From the NCBI GenBank assembly GCA_049115815.1, contig JAGDZO010000005.1:372001-436000 (forward strand): DNA of 64,000 bases, given 5' to 3'. Under the pieces are notes generated by a model. It saw only the letters and a program-made list of their open reading frames with translations, did no database searches and was not told the DNA's origin. The position numbers and the translations under genes are program-made. Of this stretch, positions 50,494-58,392 are shown piece by piece (the first letter of the stretch is position 1; every line of letters starts with the position of its first letter). Origin of the DNA: Marinoscillum sp049115815. Its GTDB lineage: Bacteria > Bacteroidota > Bacteroidia > Cytophagales > Cyclobacteriaceae.

Positions 50494-51903
50494 ATGCTCT
50501 GGTTTCGCACAATAAAGTTACTATTTCTTTTGGTCCTATCGGGCAATATTGTCCTAGCTCAAGAGAAGTTTTGGGTGGATCAATCAGATGCTGTTTCACC
50601 CCAAATTGCAGAGATTCTTCCAGATTCGGAACTTTGCTCTGAATGGTTATCGGCCTGTAGTTATCTATTAGACTCTAGTCAAATCCGAAAGCTAGCTCTG
50701 CTCGGAATACAACCCTCCAGAGTAATGCGTTATGAACCTGCTTCGATTCAAGAAAACAAGGCTCTGCTTGGTTTTGCATTGGAGCAAATAGAAGCCGAGA
50801 AGTTCATAGAGCTTGGACTCAATGGTGCAGGTGTGAAAGTGGGAATTATAGATGGAGGATTTCTTAAGGCTAACAAGGACAAGAGCCTTTCGCATTTTTT
50901 TGAAAACGAATTGGTGAAATCCTACAAGGACTACATCACTCCGGATATGGAAGAATATGGTGGCGCTGCTGGTTTGGATGATAATCATGGTACAGAAGTG
51001 TGGCAGCTCATTGGTGGATTAAATAGGGATAAAAATATCCAATTCGGATTGGCAACAGCCGCAGAATACTACTTGGCTCGGACAGATCATGGTGCCTACG
51101 AAAAAAGAATAGAAGAAGACTATCTCATCCAAGCCATGGAGGACATGGAAAAGGAAGGCGTAAAATTGATCAACATCTCTCTAGGATATAATGTAGGATT
51201 CAAATCGCCTGAAGCCAATTATAAAGTAAGCCAGATGGATGGCAAGACTACCAAGCTTGCCAAGGCTGTGGATTATGCAGCACTGAACAAAGGAATGCTC
51301 ATAGTAGTAGCCGCTGGCAATGATGCCAAAACCAAGTGGAAAATCATAGATACGCCTGCAGACGCAAAATATGCCCTGACAGTGGGAGCAAGCAAATTCA
51401 AAATTTGGGACAAAATGAGCTACAGCAGCATAGGGCCAGATTTCACTGATTTTGTGAAGCCAGATATATCTGTGTACTCAACACTCGGCACGTCATATTC
51501 CACACCCGTAGTTACCGGAATGGCGGCTTGCCTGTGGCAACTAAAGCCTGAGCTTACCAACTTTGAAATGATGGAGATATTCAAACGTGCAGGTAATTTT
51601 TACCCTTACCCTAATAACTATCTGGGATACGGCGTACCCACAGCATCCAGCCTTCTGAAAGTAATTCAAGGTGACAGTATCCCTAAGCTTGAACCAATCT
51701 CCACCAATAAATCTATCCACAAAATCTCCGTTGATGAAGGTTTAAATTATATCGTGGGTTTTCACAAAAAAGATGGATACAAGGTCATTAAGAGATTGGT
51801 CTATCGTCCAAAGAATAACAAAATAAAAGTCAAAAAAGTCGAAGGCTCAACACAATCTTCCATCCTTCTTGGCCAAGAGGCACTAGAAATTTTTTGGCAG
51901 TGA
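50494..51903 (+). CDS. Subtilisin-like S8 serine peptidase, secreted
   Basis: A 469-aa S8 peptidase with signal peptide (ending VLAQ). Catalytic triad D120 (VGIIDGGF), H165 (DNHGTEVW) and S334 (GTSYSTPVVTG), with oxyanion Asn276 (AAGND). There is a C-terminal extension of about 100 residues without a T9SS signature. No propeptide typical of subtilases is obvious, but an N-terminal segment of about 95 residues precedes the catalytic domain. Secreted or periplasmic, target unknown. Confidence 0.93.
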   Translation: MLWFRTIKLLFLLVLSGNIVLAQEKFWVDQSDAVSPQIAEILPDSELCSEWLSACSYLLDSSQIRKLALLGIQPSRVMRYEPASIQENKALLGFALEQIEAEKFIELGLNGAGVKVGIIDGGFLKANKDKSLSHFFENELVKSYKDYITPDMEEYGGAAGLDDNHGTEVWQLIGGLNRDKNIQFGLATAAEYYLARTDHGAYEKRIEEDYLIQAMEDMEKEGVKLINISLGYNVGFKSPEANYKVSQMDGKTTKLAKAVDYAALNKGMLIVVAAGNDAKTKWKIIDTPADAKYALTVGASKFKIWDKMSYSSIGPDFTDFVKPDISVYSTLGTSYSTPVVTGMAACLWQLKPELTNFEMMEIFKRAGNFYPYPNNYLGYGVPTASSLLKVIQGDSIPKLEPISTNKSIHKISVDEGLNYIVGFHKKDGYKVIKRLVYRPKNNKIKVKKVEGSTQSSILLGQEALEIFWQ

Positions 51904-52022
51904 TATTCAATGTAAAAATTGAATCTGAATTACAGTATTTAGCGAAGATCCTTATCTATCAAACGCCAAGACTTCCGATTTTTCCTTTGAAGTTCTCTTA
52001 ACTGCAATCCAATTCAAAATAC

Positions 52023-52030
52023 TAAATTTG
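52023..52030 (+). promoter_or_regulatory. Candidate -7 box (TAAATTTG) of the M16 peptidase gene
   Basis: TAAATTTG, 7 nt before the ATG at 52038, followed by CGC. If used, the 5' leader is nearly absent. No TTG at -33. Confidence 0.3.
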
Positions 52031-52037
52031 CGCTCCT

Positions 52038-53270
52038 ATGGAGGAGCAGGAGTTGATCACATTATCCAACGGCATTCGAATTATTCATAAGCAGATAGCT
52101 CATACACGAATTGCACATGTTGGTATCATGCTGGATATAGGTAGCAGAGATGAGTTGGATGATCAGCAAGGAATAGCTCATTTTTGGGAGCACATGGCCT
52201 TCAAAGGCACAAAAAAGCGCAAAGCTTATCACATCATCAATAGACTTGATTCGCTCGGAGGAGAACTCAACGCCTACACCACTCGAGAAAAGATTTGCTT
52301 CTACGCTTCGTTATTGGACAATCATCTAGAGAAAGCGGTAGAGTTACTGGCAGACATTACCTTCAATTCCACCTTCCCTCCTGCTCAAATCGAAAAGGAG
52401 CGCATGGTAATACTGGAAGAAATGTCCATGTATAGAGATACACCAGAAGACTCCATTCAAGATGAGTTTGACGAATTACTTTTTCAAGAGCACCCTTTGG
52501 GTAAAAACATTCTGGGTACTGAAGAAACCGTAAACTCATTTCAACAGTCAGATTTTGAAACTTTCCTCTCGCAAAATCTCAACACAGATAAAATCATACT
52601 CTCTAGTGTAGGCAGCTATTCTGGAGCCAAACTCCAGAAACTAGCCAACAAGTACTTGGCCGACATCCCTGCAAAAAATCAACCTTCAAGCAGGAAGCTT
52701 TTTAGTGAATTTGTACCTCAGGTGAAGGTTGTTAAAAAACCAATAACGCAAGCACATGTAGCACTTGGATTACCTACCTATGGCCTATTAGATGAGAATA
52801 GGATTCCCTTTTTCTTATTGATCAATATACTTGGTGGGCCAAGTATGAACTCTAAGCTCAACATGGCCCTCCGTGAGAAGCATGGTCTGGTATATGGGAT
52901 AGATGCCAGCTATGCGCCTTATTACGAAGTAGGTCAGTTGGGTATTTATTACGCTACAGACCCTAAGAACTTAAAAAAATGCCACAGGCTGATCAAGAAG
53001 GAGTTTGACTTGCTCATGAAAAAACCAATGACTCATAGTCAGCTTCACAAAGCCAAGCAGCAGCTCAAAGGACAACTGGCCATGTCGGAGGAGAACAACA
53101 ATTCGATGATGCTCATGATGGCAAAGACTATGCTTGATCTGGATAAAGTGCCAGATATCGGCGAGCTGTTCGATAAAATTGATAATACGACGGCAGAAAA
53201 ACTCATGGAGTTGGCGAGGGAAAACTTCGTTATAGAGAACATGAGTCAATTAACCTATTTGCCGCAGTAA
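52038..53270 (+). CDS. M16 family metallopeptidase
   Basis: A 410-aa zinc peptidase of the M16B (processing peptidase/PqqL-like) group. The inverted zinc motif HFWEH (H48, E51, H52) is followed at a distance by EKERMVILEEMSM with the third ligand. The second, non-catalytic domain has the GGPSMNSKLNMALREKHGLVYGI block typical of the family. There is no signal peptide. It is followed 31 nt later by the O-methyltransferase gene. Confidence 0.94.
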   Translation: MEEQELITLSNGIRIIHKQIAHTRIAHVGIMLDIGSRDELDDQQGIAHFWEHMAFKGTKKRKAYHIINRLDSLGGELNAYTTREKICFYASLLDNHLEKAVELLADITFNSTFPPAQIEKERMVILEEMSMYRDTPEDSIQDEFDELLFQEHPLGKNILGTEETVNSFQQSDFETFLSQNLNTDKIILSSVGSYSGAKLQKLANKYLADIPAKNQPSSRKLFSEFVPQVKVVKKPITQAHVALGLPTYGLLDENRIPFFLLINILGGPSMNSKLNMALREKHGLVYGIDASYAPYYEVGQLGIYYATDPKNLKKCHRLIKKEFDLLMKKPMTHSQLHKAKQQLKGQLAMSEENNNSMMLMMAKTMLDLDKVPDIGELFDKIDNTTAEKLMELARENFVIENMSQLTYLPQ

Positions 53271-53289
53271 AGGACTTATCAAAATCGTC

Positions 53290-53297
53290 TAATTTTG
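53290..53297 (+). promoter_or_regulatory. Candidate -7 box (TAATTTTG) of the O-methyltransferase gene
   Basis: TAATTTTG, matching TAnnTTTG, in the short gap before the ATG at 53302. No TTG at the -33 distance. Confidence 0.3.
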
Positions 53298-53301
53298 AAT
53301 T

Positions 53302-53940
53302 ATGGATTTCTTACCTGAGTCTCTCCAAAAGTACATCGAGGATCATTCCGAAAAGGAAAGTGAGCTGCTCAGCAAGATCAATAGAGAAACTCACCTCAAA
53401 GTACTCAAGCCAAGAATGTTATCTGGTCATTTGCAAGGTCGCGTACTTTCCATGCTTTCACACATGATTAGCCCCAAGTATGTTTTGGAAATTGGCACCT
53501 ACACGGGATATTCTGCCTTATGCCTTGCCGAAGGCTTAGTCGAGGATGGCAAACTAATCACCTTGGATGTAAATGAAGAAATGCAGCCCATCGTGGAAGG
53601 TTACTTCAGGGAATCCGAATACCGGGACCAAATAGAATTTAGATTAGGTAATGCACAAGAAACCATCCCCACATTGAGTTATGAATGGGATATGGTATTT
53701 ATAGATGCAGATAAAGAGTCATATTCCAAATATTTCGAACTAACACTACCTCAGATCAGGCAGGGTGGCTTTCTCATAATAGACAATGTACTGTGGAGTG
53801 GTAAGGTGGCAGAAGCTGACAAACAAGACAAAGCAACTGAATCTATCCGTGCATTCAATAAGATGGTCAGTGATCACCCTGCAGTTCAGCATGTGCTCTT
53901 CCCCATAAGAGATGGCTTAATGGTGCTAAGAAAGCTATGA
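53302..53940 (+). CDS. Class I SAM-dependent O-methyltransferase
   Basis: A 212-aa methyltransferase of the caffeoyl-CoA/catechol O-methyltransferase family. SAM motif VLEIGTYTGYSALCLA, the metal-binding MVFIDADKESY, and IIDNVLWSGKV. The true substrate is unknown. The stop codon overlaps the ATG of the LysM transglycosylase gene (ATGA, 4 nt). Confidence 0.92.
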   Translation: MDFLPESLQKYIEDHSEKESELLSKINRETHLKVLKPRMLSGHLQGRVLSMLSHMISPKYVLEIGTYTGYSALCLAEGLVEDGKLITLDVNEEMQPIVEGYFRESEYRDQIEFRLGNAQETIPTLSYEWDMVFIDADKESYSKYFELTLPQIRQGGFLIIDNVLWSGKVAEADKQDKATESIRAFNKMVSDHPAVQHVLFPIRDGLMVLRKL

Positions 53941-55925
53941 GGACAGTATTCACAGCACTTTTTTTACTCAGCCTTTCGTGGCTAATTGCCAGCCCGATTC
54001 CTCAGGTACCATCGACCATTGAAATAGCTGGTGTAAAACTTAAGCTCACAAACGAAGCACAGCGAGAAATTCAGAATGACGTGAATGCGCTTAGGGCCAG
54101 TGACAAGTACTTTCGAATTAAGCTTGATCGCGTCAACCTTTATTTTCCAATCATTGAGCGTGTACTTAAGGAGGAAGGTGTCCCAGAAGTTTTGAAATAT
54201 CTGGCTGTGCAAGAAAGTGCTCTGGTATCTGATGCTGTTTCATCTGCTAACGCAGTAGGATATTGGCAATTCAAGGATTTCACTGCTAGAGAAGTGGGTC
54301 TCCGGGTTGACTCCAAAATAGATGAGCGCAAAAACATCGTCTCAGCCACCAAAGGAGCTGCCAAGTATTTCAAAATGAACAATTTCTATTTTAAGAATTG
54401 GATCTATAGCATTAGTGCATACCAAGCTGGCAGAGGTGGCGCAAGCAAGTATGTCGATAAAGAGAATTTTGGTTCTGATAAACTGACCATTACTAAAAAA
54501 ACACATTGGTACGTTCTGAGATTTATCGCGCATGTTATAGCCTTTCAAGATGAGGTGGGTGGAGGACATAGTGAAGGACTCAAACTAGGAGAATACACCA
54601 AAGGAGAGGGAAAAAGTATTGAGCAGATAGCCAACGAACATAAACTAGATGTCAACCTTGTAAAGGATTATAACAAGTGGCTGCAACATGGAAGAATTCC
54701 AGACGACAAAGTGTACACGGTCATCCTGCCTACTACGGGCAAACTTCCCAAATCAAAGGATTCAGAGGATCAGCCGCCATTGACAAGGACTATAGAAAGC
54801 CCTGAAGAAAAAACGATCTATCCAGATGAATTGGGTATATCCAAAGAACTGAAAACCATCTTTATCAGACTGAATGGGCTGTCTGCTGTCATGGCAGGCA
54901 AGGAAGATAACGTCGTGAAATTGGCCCTCAAATCTGGAATAAGCAGCGCTCAATTGATTAAGTATAATGACCTCAAACCCACTCAGACAATCAAAACTGG
55001 TGAGATTTATTACACCAGAAGTAAAAGGGGCAGATCACCGGTTAGGTTTCATACCGCACAACCAGGAGAGACACTGTGGAGCATATCTCAGAAGTACGGG
55101 ATCAAACTAAAAAGCCTTGCCAAAAAGAATCGGATGGAGGAGAATGAAATACTGAAAGCTGGAAGAGTCCTGTGGATGGGTAAAACCAGACCAAAAAGCA
55201 CGGCAATAGAGTATAGAAAAGTAGTACCAAAAAGAGCGTCAGAGCCTTCAAAGGTGAGCAAACCCATCACCAAGAAAGAAATAGCACCAGAACCTATTAC
55301 TACAACTAAGCCAACTCCAGCGCAGGAGGTGACACCAGAACCGAAAACAGTGGTAGAAATAAAAGAATCAAATCAATCTAACGATGAGACCAAATCCGAT
55401 TCGGAACTTACCCACATTGTAGAAGCTGGCGAATCACTTTGGAGCATTGCGCAGAGGTATGGCATTGGATTGGATGAGCTCAGAAAAATGAACGATTTAA
55501 CAGCTGAATCGGTATTGAGCATAGGACAGCAATTGCTCACAACACTTACTGATGCTGACAATATTCAGCCGGAAGAACCAGAGGAAAATGAGCTTCCAAC
55601 AACAACGAAATTTCATGAAGTCCAATCAGGTGAATCACTTTGGGCGATATCTCGAAAATATGGAGTAACTGTGGATGACCTTAGAGAATGGAATGGGCTG
55701 AACACAAAATCAACGCTCAATCCGGGACAGAAACTCATGCTCCAAGGGGACAAGGATGGTGGTAGAAAAACGGATAAATTCAAATTCTACACCGTAAAAG
55801 CTGGAGATAGTCTTTATAAGATTAGTAAAGATTTTGACGTCTCTGTAAGAGATATCCAACTATGGAATGACATGGATGATTCCACTTTGTCAGTGGGTCA
55901 GGTCATCAAGATCAAAAAAAATTAG
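53937..55925 (+). CDS. Membrane-bound lytic transglycosylase D-like protein with LysM repeats
   Basis: A 662-aa secreted protein: signal peptide (about residues 1-21), a lytic transglycosylase domain (catalytic E93 in LAVQESALVSDA, GYWQFKDFTAREVGL, SAYQAGRGG), then a weak LysM-like segment and four clear LysM domains in the C-terminal half (PGETLWSISQKYGI, AGESLWSIAQRYGI, SGESLWAISRKYGV, AGDSLYKISKDFDV). Between them runs a Pro/Glu/Thr-rich linker (about residues 430-480). It cuts peptidoglycan glycan strands with 1,6-anhydro-MurNAc products. It overlaps the methyltransferase gene by 4 nt. Confidence 0.95.
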   Translation: MRTVFTALFLLSLSWLIASPIPQVPSTIEIAGVKLKLTNEAQREIQNDVNALRASDKYFRIKLDRVNLYFPIIERVLKEEGVPEVLKYLAVQESALVSDAVSSANAVGYWQFKDFTAREVGLRVDSKIDERKNIVSATKGAAKYFKMNNFYFKNWIYSISAYQAGRGGASKYVDKENFGSDKLTITKKTHWYVLRFIAHVIAFQDEVGGGHSEGLKLGEYTKGEGKSIEQIANEHKLDVNLVKDYNKWLQHGRIPDDKVYTVILPTTGKLPKSKDSEDQPPLTRTIESPEEKTIYPDELGISKELKTIFIRLNGLSAVMAGKEDNVVKLALKSGISSAQLIKYNDLKPTQTIKTGEIYYTRSKRGRSPVRFHTAQPGETLWSISQKYGIKLKSLAKKNRMEENEILKAGRVLWMGKTRPKSTAIEYRKVVPKRASEPSKVSKPITKKEIAPEPITTTKPTPAQEVTPEPKTVVEIKESNQSNDETKSDSELTHIVEAGESLWSIAQRYGIGLDELRKMNDLTAESVLSIGQQLLTTLTDADNIQPEEPEENELPTTTKFHEVQSGESLWAISRKYGVTVDDLREWNGLNTKSTLNPGQKLMLQGDKDGGRKTDKFKFYTVKAGDSLYKISKDFDVSVRDIQLWNDMDDSTLSVGQVIKIKKN

Positions 55926-55930
55926 TTCGA

Positions 55931-56305
55931 TTATAATCCTGTAGACTCTATATTCTGATTGAGTAGATTATTGATCAATCTTAAATCAACAGGCTTCTCC
56001 AGAAACGCTTTCGCATTGAGGCGGAGCGCGTCATTTTTGTAGCTCACATTAGAAGACATGGCAATGACATTGGGAAGATTGAGCGGTAGACTCATGATGT
56101 CTAATCCATTCATTTCTGGCATCTCCATATCCACAAACAGCACATCCGGCTTTTGCTTTTTGAGTGCATCGGCACCCTTTACAGAATTGGTGAATGAATG
56201 GACATTGCAGGTCACATCAGTATTGCTGAGAACCTCCTCCAACCACATGATGGCCATTGGGTCATCATCGATTGCAATTACGTTAAGCGATTTGTTTAGC
56301 GGCAT
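55931..56305 (-). CDS. Single-domain response regulator (receiver only)
   Basis: A 124-aa CheY-like receiver domain starting at ATG 56305, with acidic pocket IAIDDDPM, phospho-acceptor Asp in VLFVDMEMPEMNGLDI, Ser in AMSSNV and Lys in FLEKPVD. There is no output domain. The reading frame upstream of the ATG lacks receiver features. It stands next to dnaX on the same strand; no kinase gene is adjacent. Confidence 0.9.
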   Translation of the reverse strand: MPLNKSLNVIAIDDDPMAIMWLEEVLSNTDVTCNVHSFTNSVKGADALKKQKPDVLFVDMEMPEMNGLDIMSLPLNLPNVIAMSSNVSYKNDALRLNAKAFLEKPVDLRLINNLLNQNIESTGL

Positions 56306-56392
56306 AGTACTGCAATAAAACAAAATATCACTCAAACTTTGGGGTGAAAAATCGTTCAACAACGCTAAAAGAGCGTTCAATAGGGGGTATTC

Positions 56393-57001
56393 TCAATAAT
56401 CAAAGTCCAACCCGAGCTTGTCTTTGAGCTCTTGAAGCGCTGGGTTTTGTTTAACCATGTAATCAAATTTCTCTCTTGAGGTATAAAGGTTTTTGGTAGA
56501 CTTAATTTCAGTCACCTCTTTTTGAATACTAAAAACCGTGTTATCCAAGTGCTTCTTTAGGTACTGAAGCAGATCAGGTTCGCATTTCTCCAATATGCTT
56601 ATCTCCAACTGGCTCTCTAAGTAGATGGTGATCACATCATAATCCGTTTTTTCTAAGCGCCGATCTAGCACAAGCCTTTCGGTATCGCTTGCTCCTTGTG
56701 CCAATCTTTCCTCTTTGAAACTTGCCCAATACTTCTGGACTTGCTCATCAGTAAATGGAGAAGTCTTTTCCTCCAGCAAAGGTTTCTTTTCGACTGCTTC
56801 AGACTTCACAGCCGGTTTGCTTCTCAGTAAGCTTGGAGTCTCCTTTTTCTGACTGTCCGTATTAGCCGATGGTAACTTTATTTTTGGTGTGTGAGGTATA
56901 GGTTTTTCTCCTTCCGGCAATGGCTTGCTTTCCGGTGCAGGAGTTGGTGCAGTCTTGGGGAGTTCTTTTGGAGAAGAGGATTCTTCTAAGCTGTCGCTAC
57001 T
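56393..57001 (-). CDS. dnaX: C-terminal extension of DnaX (tau), -1 frame
   Basis: Reading on the minus strand from base 57001 in the -1 frame relative to dnaX gives 202 residues, uninterrupted. It begins SSDSLEESSSPKELPKTAP (Pro/Ser-rich linker) and ends with the conserved helical part TDEQVQKYWASFKEE ... LQELKDKLGLDFDY. The frame has no convincing own start codon near the junction (the first ATG is well inside the linker), so it must be reached by frameshifting or transcript slippage at the A10 run. Full tau would be 568 residues (366 + 202), a normal length for the phylum. Confidence 0.8.
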   Translation of the reverse strand, partial: SSDSLEESSSPKELPKTAPTPAPESKPLPEGEKPIPHTPKIKLPSANTDSQKKETPSLLRSKPAVKSEAVEKKPLLEEKTSPFTDEQVQKYWASFKEERLAQGASDTERLVLDRRLEKTDYDVITIYLESQLEISILEKCEPDLLQYLKKHLDNTVFSIQKEVTEIKSTKNLYTSREKFDYMVKQNPALQELKDKLGLDFDY

Positions 57002-57010
57002 TTTTTTTTT
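56972..57010 (-). promoter_or_regulatory. Slippery A10 run and downstream hairpin in dnaX
   Basis: Ten A residues on the minus strand (57010-57001) read GTA AAA AAA AAA in frame, the last A of the GTA codon counting as the first of the run. A 6-bp hairpin AGAAGA-ATCC-TCTTCT (56987-56972) begins 13 nt later and overlaps the zero-frame stop. No strong internal Shine-Dalgarno precedes the run. Insertion of one A in the transcript or a -1 ribosomal slip gives the tau frame. Confidence 0.65.
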
Positions 57011-58098
57011 ACGTCCGATCCAGCGGCTAATTTGATAGCACGTTCCATCTGAGACAATTTCATCAAGCAGAGCTCGATATGCAGACGCTGATTCTTGCTT
57101 TGTTTGTAGCTCAGATCTACTTGATTCATCATGTTGAGGCCTGTAAGCAGGTAAGATGAAGATACAGCATTGGCTTGTTCTTGGTATTTGTCCTTGAGGT
57201 TTTCAGGTGTCTCCATCAACTTTAGCGTCTGGGGATTTTTACACACCAATAGGTTTCTGAAGTGTTCTTCAAGTCCTACCAAGAAATTGTGACCATCAAA
57301 ACCATTTTTCAAGATCTCATCAAAAAGCAGCAACGCTCCAGACATATCTTCTACCGAAAAGAAATCGACCAACTTGAAGTAATAGTCATAGTCAAGAATA
57401 TGAAGATTCTTGATCGTGTTCTGGTAGGTAACCTTGTTGTCTGATGAGAACGTAACGATCAAATCAAAAATGGACAAGGCATCTCTCATAGCACCATCTG
57501 CCTTCTGGGCAATTAGATGTAGCGCTTCAGGCTCTGCATCTACTCCTTCTTTAGTAGCTATTTCCTGTAGTTGCAAGACCATGTCATTGATTTCAATACG
57601 ATTGAAATCGTAGATCTGGCATCTGGATAAGATTGTAGGGATTACCTTATGCTTCTCAGTGGTAGCCAAGATGAAAATGGCGTAAGAAGGCGGCTCTTCC
57701 AATGTCTTCAAAAAAGCGTTGAACGCTTGATTGGAAAGCATGTGAACCTCATCAATGATATATACTTTGTATTTTCCTTCTTGAGGTGGATATCTGACCT
57801 GATCTATCAGATTTCTAATATCTTCAACAGAATTATTGGAGGCAGCATCTAATTCATAGATGTTAAAATTGCCGCCTGTGGCATCTCCGGTCTTAGCTTC
57901 AAAGCCATTGACCATTCTAGAAAGTATCCTTGCACAAGTGGTTTTACCCACACCTCTTGGCCCACAAAAAAGCAATGCCTGAGCAAGATGATCATTGTCA
58001 ATTGCATTTTTGAGCGTAGTGGTAATATGCCCTTGCCCGACTACTTCATCAAAGCCGAGGGGACGATATTTTCTTGCCGATACTACAAAACTTTCCAC
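56986..58098 (-). CDS. dnaX: DNA polymerase III subunit gamma/tau (zero-frame, gamma-like product)
   Basis: A 370-aa AAA+ clamp-loader ATPase starting at GTG 58098. Walker A GPRGVGKT (residues 46-53), Walker B VYIIDEVHML, sensor 1 ATTEKHKVIPTILSRC and the arginine-finger region are intact. The zinc-binding Cys4 module usually found between Walker A and ELDAASNN is missing. The zero frame ends at TAG 56986-56988, shortly after the A10 run, as the short gamma form does in other bacteria. Loads the sliding clamp with HolA/HolB-like subunits, not in the window. Confidence 0.93.
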   Translation of the reverse strand: MESFVVSARKYRPLGFDEVVGQGHITTTLKNAIDNDHLAQALLFCGPRGVGKTTCARILSRMVNGFEAKTGDATGGNFNIYELDAASNNSVEDIRNLIDQVRYPPQEGKYKVYIIDEVHMLSNQAFNAFLKTLEEPPSYAIFILATTEKHKVIPTILSRCQIYDFNRIEINDMVLQLQEIATKEGVDAEPEALHLIAQKADGAMRDALSIFDLIVTFSSDNKVTYQNTIKNLHILDYDYYFKLVDFFSVEDMSGALLLFDEILKNGFDGHNFLVGLEEHFRNLLVCKNPQTLKLMETPENLKDKYQEQANAVSSSYLLTGLNMMNQVDLSYKQSKNQRLHIELCLMKLSQMERAIKLAAGSDVKKKVATA

Positions 58099-58138
58099 AG
58101 CGGAAAATTAAGACAAATGGTTAGAATGGTGACAACTT

Positions 58139-58392
58139 TTTAAAATGATTCTGAAGAATTGATTTGAAAGATTCTTCCTTACCACTTAATGCGAAGCAAG
58201 TATTAGCTATTTCCTTCTTCTGCTAGTCCATCTCTTTCAAAATGAAAGCTAGTTAAGGCCGATGTATTGACTTATATGAATTCTGACTAATCTCCCATGC
58301 AGTCTAAAAGAGGGAATAGGGCAATATGCCCTATTCCCAAACTATTAATTTGATGAGTTTATGTAAGTCATTGATTAATTATCAAAATCAAA
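58139..58392. other. Intergenic region with one hairpin
   Basis: 254 nt between the dnaX start and the CotH-protein stop. Apart from the perfect hairpin at 58312-58338, I see no gene, RNA or repeat in it. Its few short frames lack starts. Confidence 0.4.
58312..58338 (-). terminator. Hairpin, probable terminator of the CotH-fusion gene
   Basis: GGGAATAGGGCA-ATA-TGCCCTATTCCC, a perfect 12-bp stem 55 nt downstream of the CotH gene stop. On the minus strand it is followed by TCTTTT, a weak T-tract. Confidence 0.6.
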
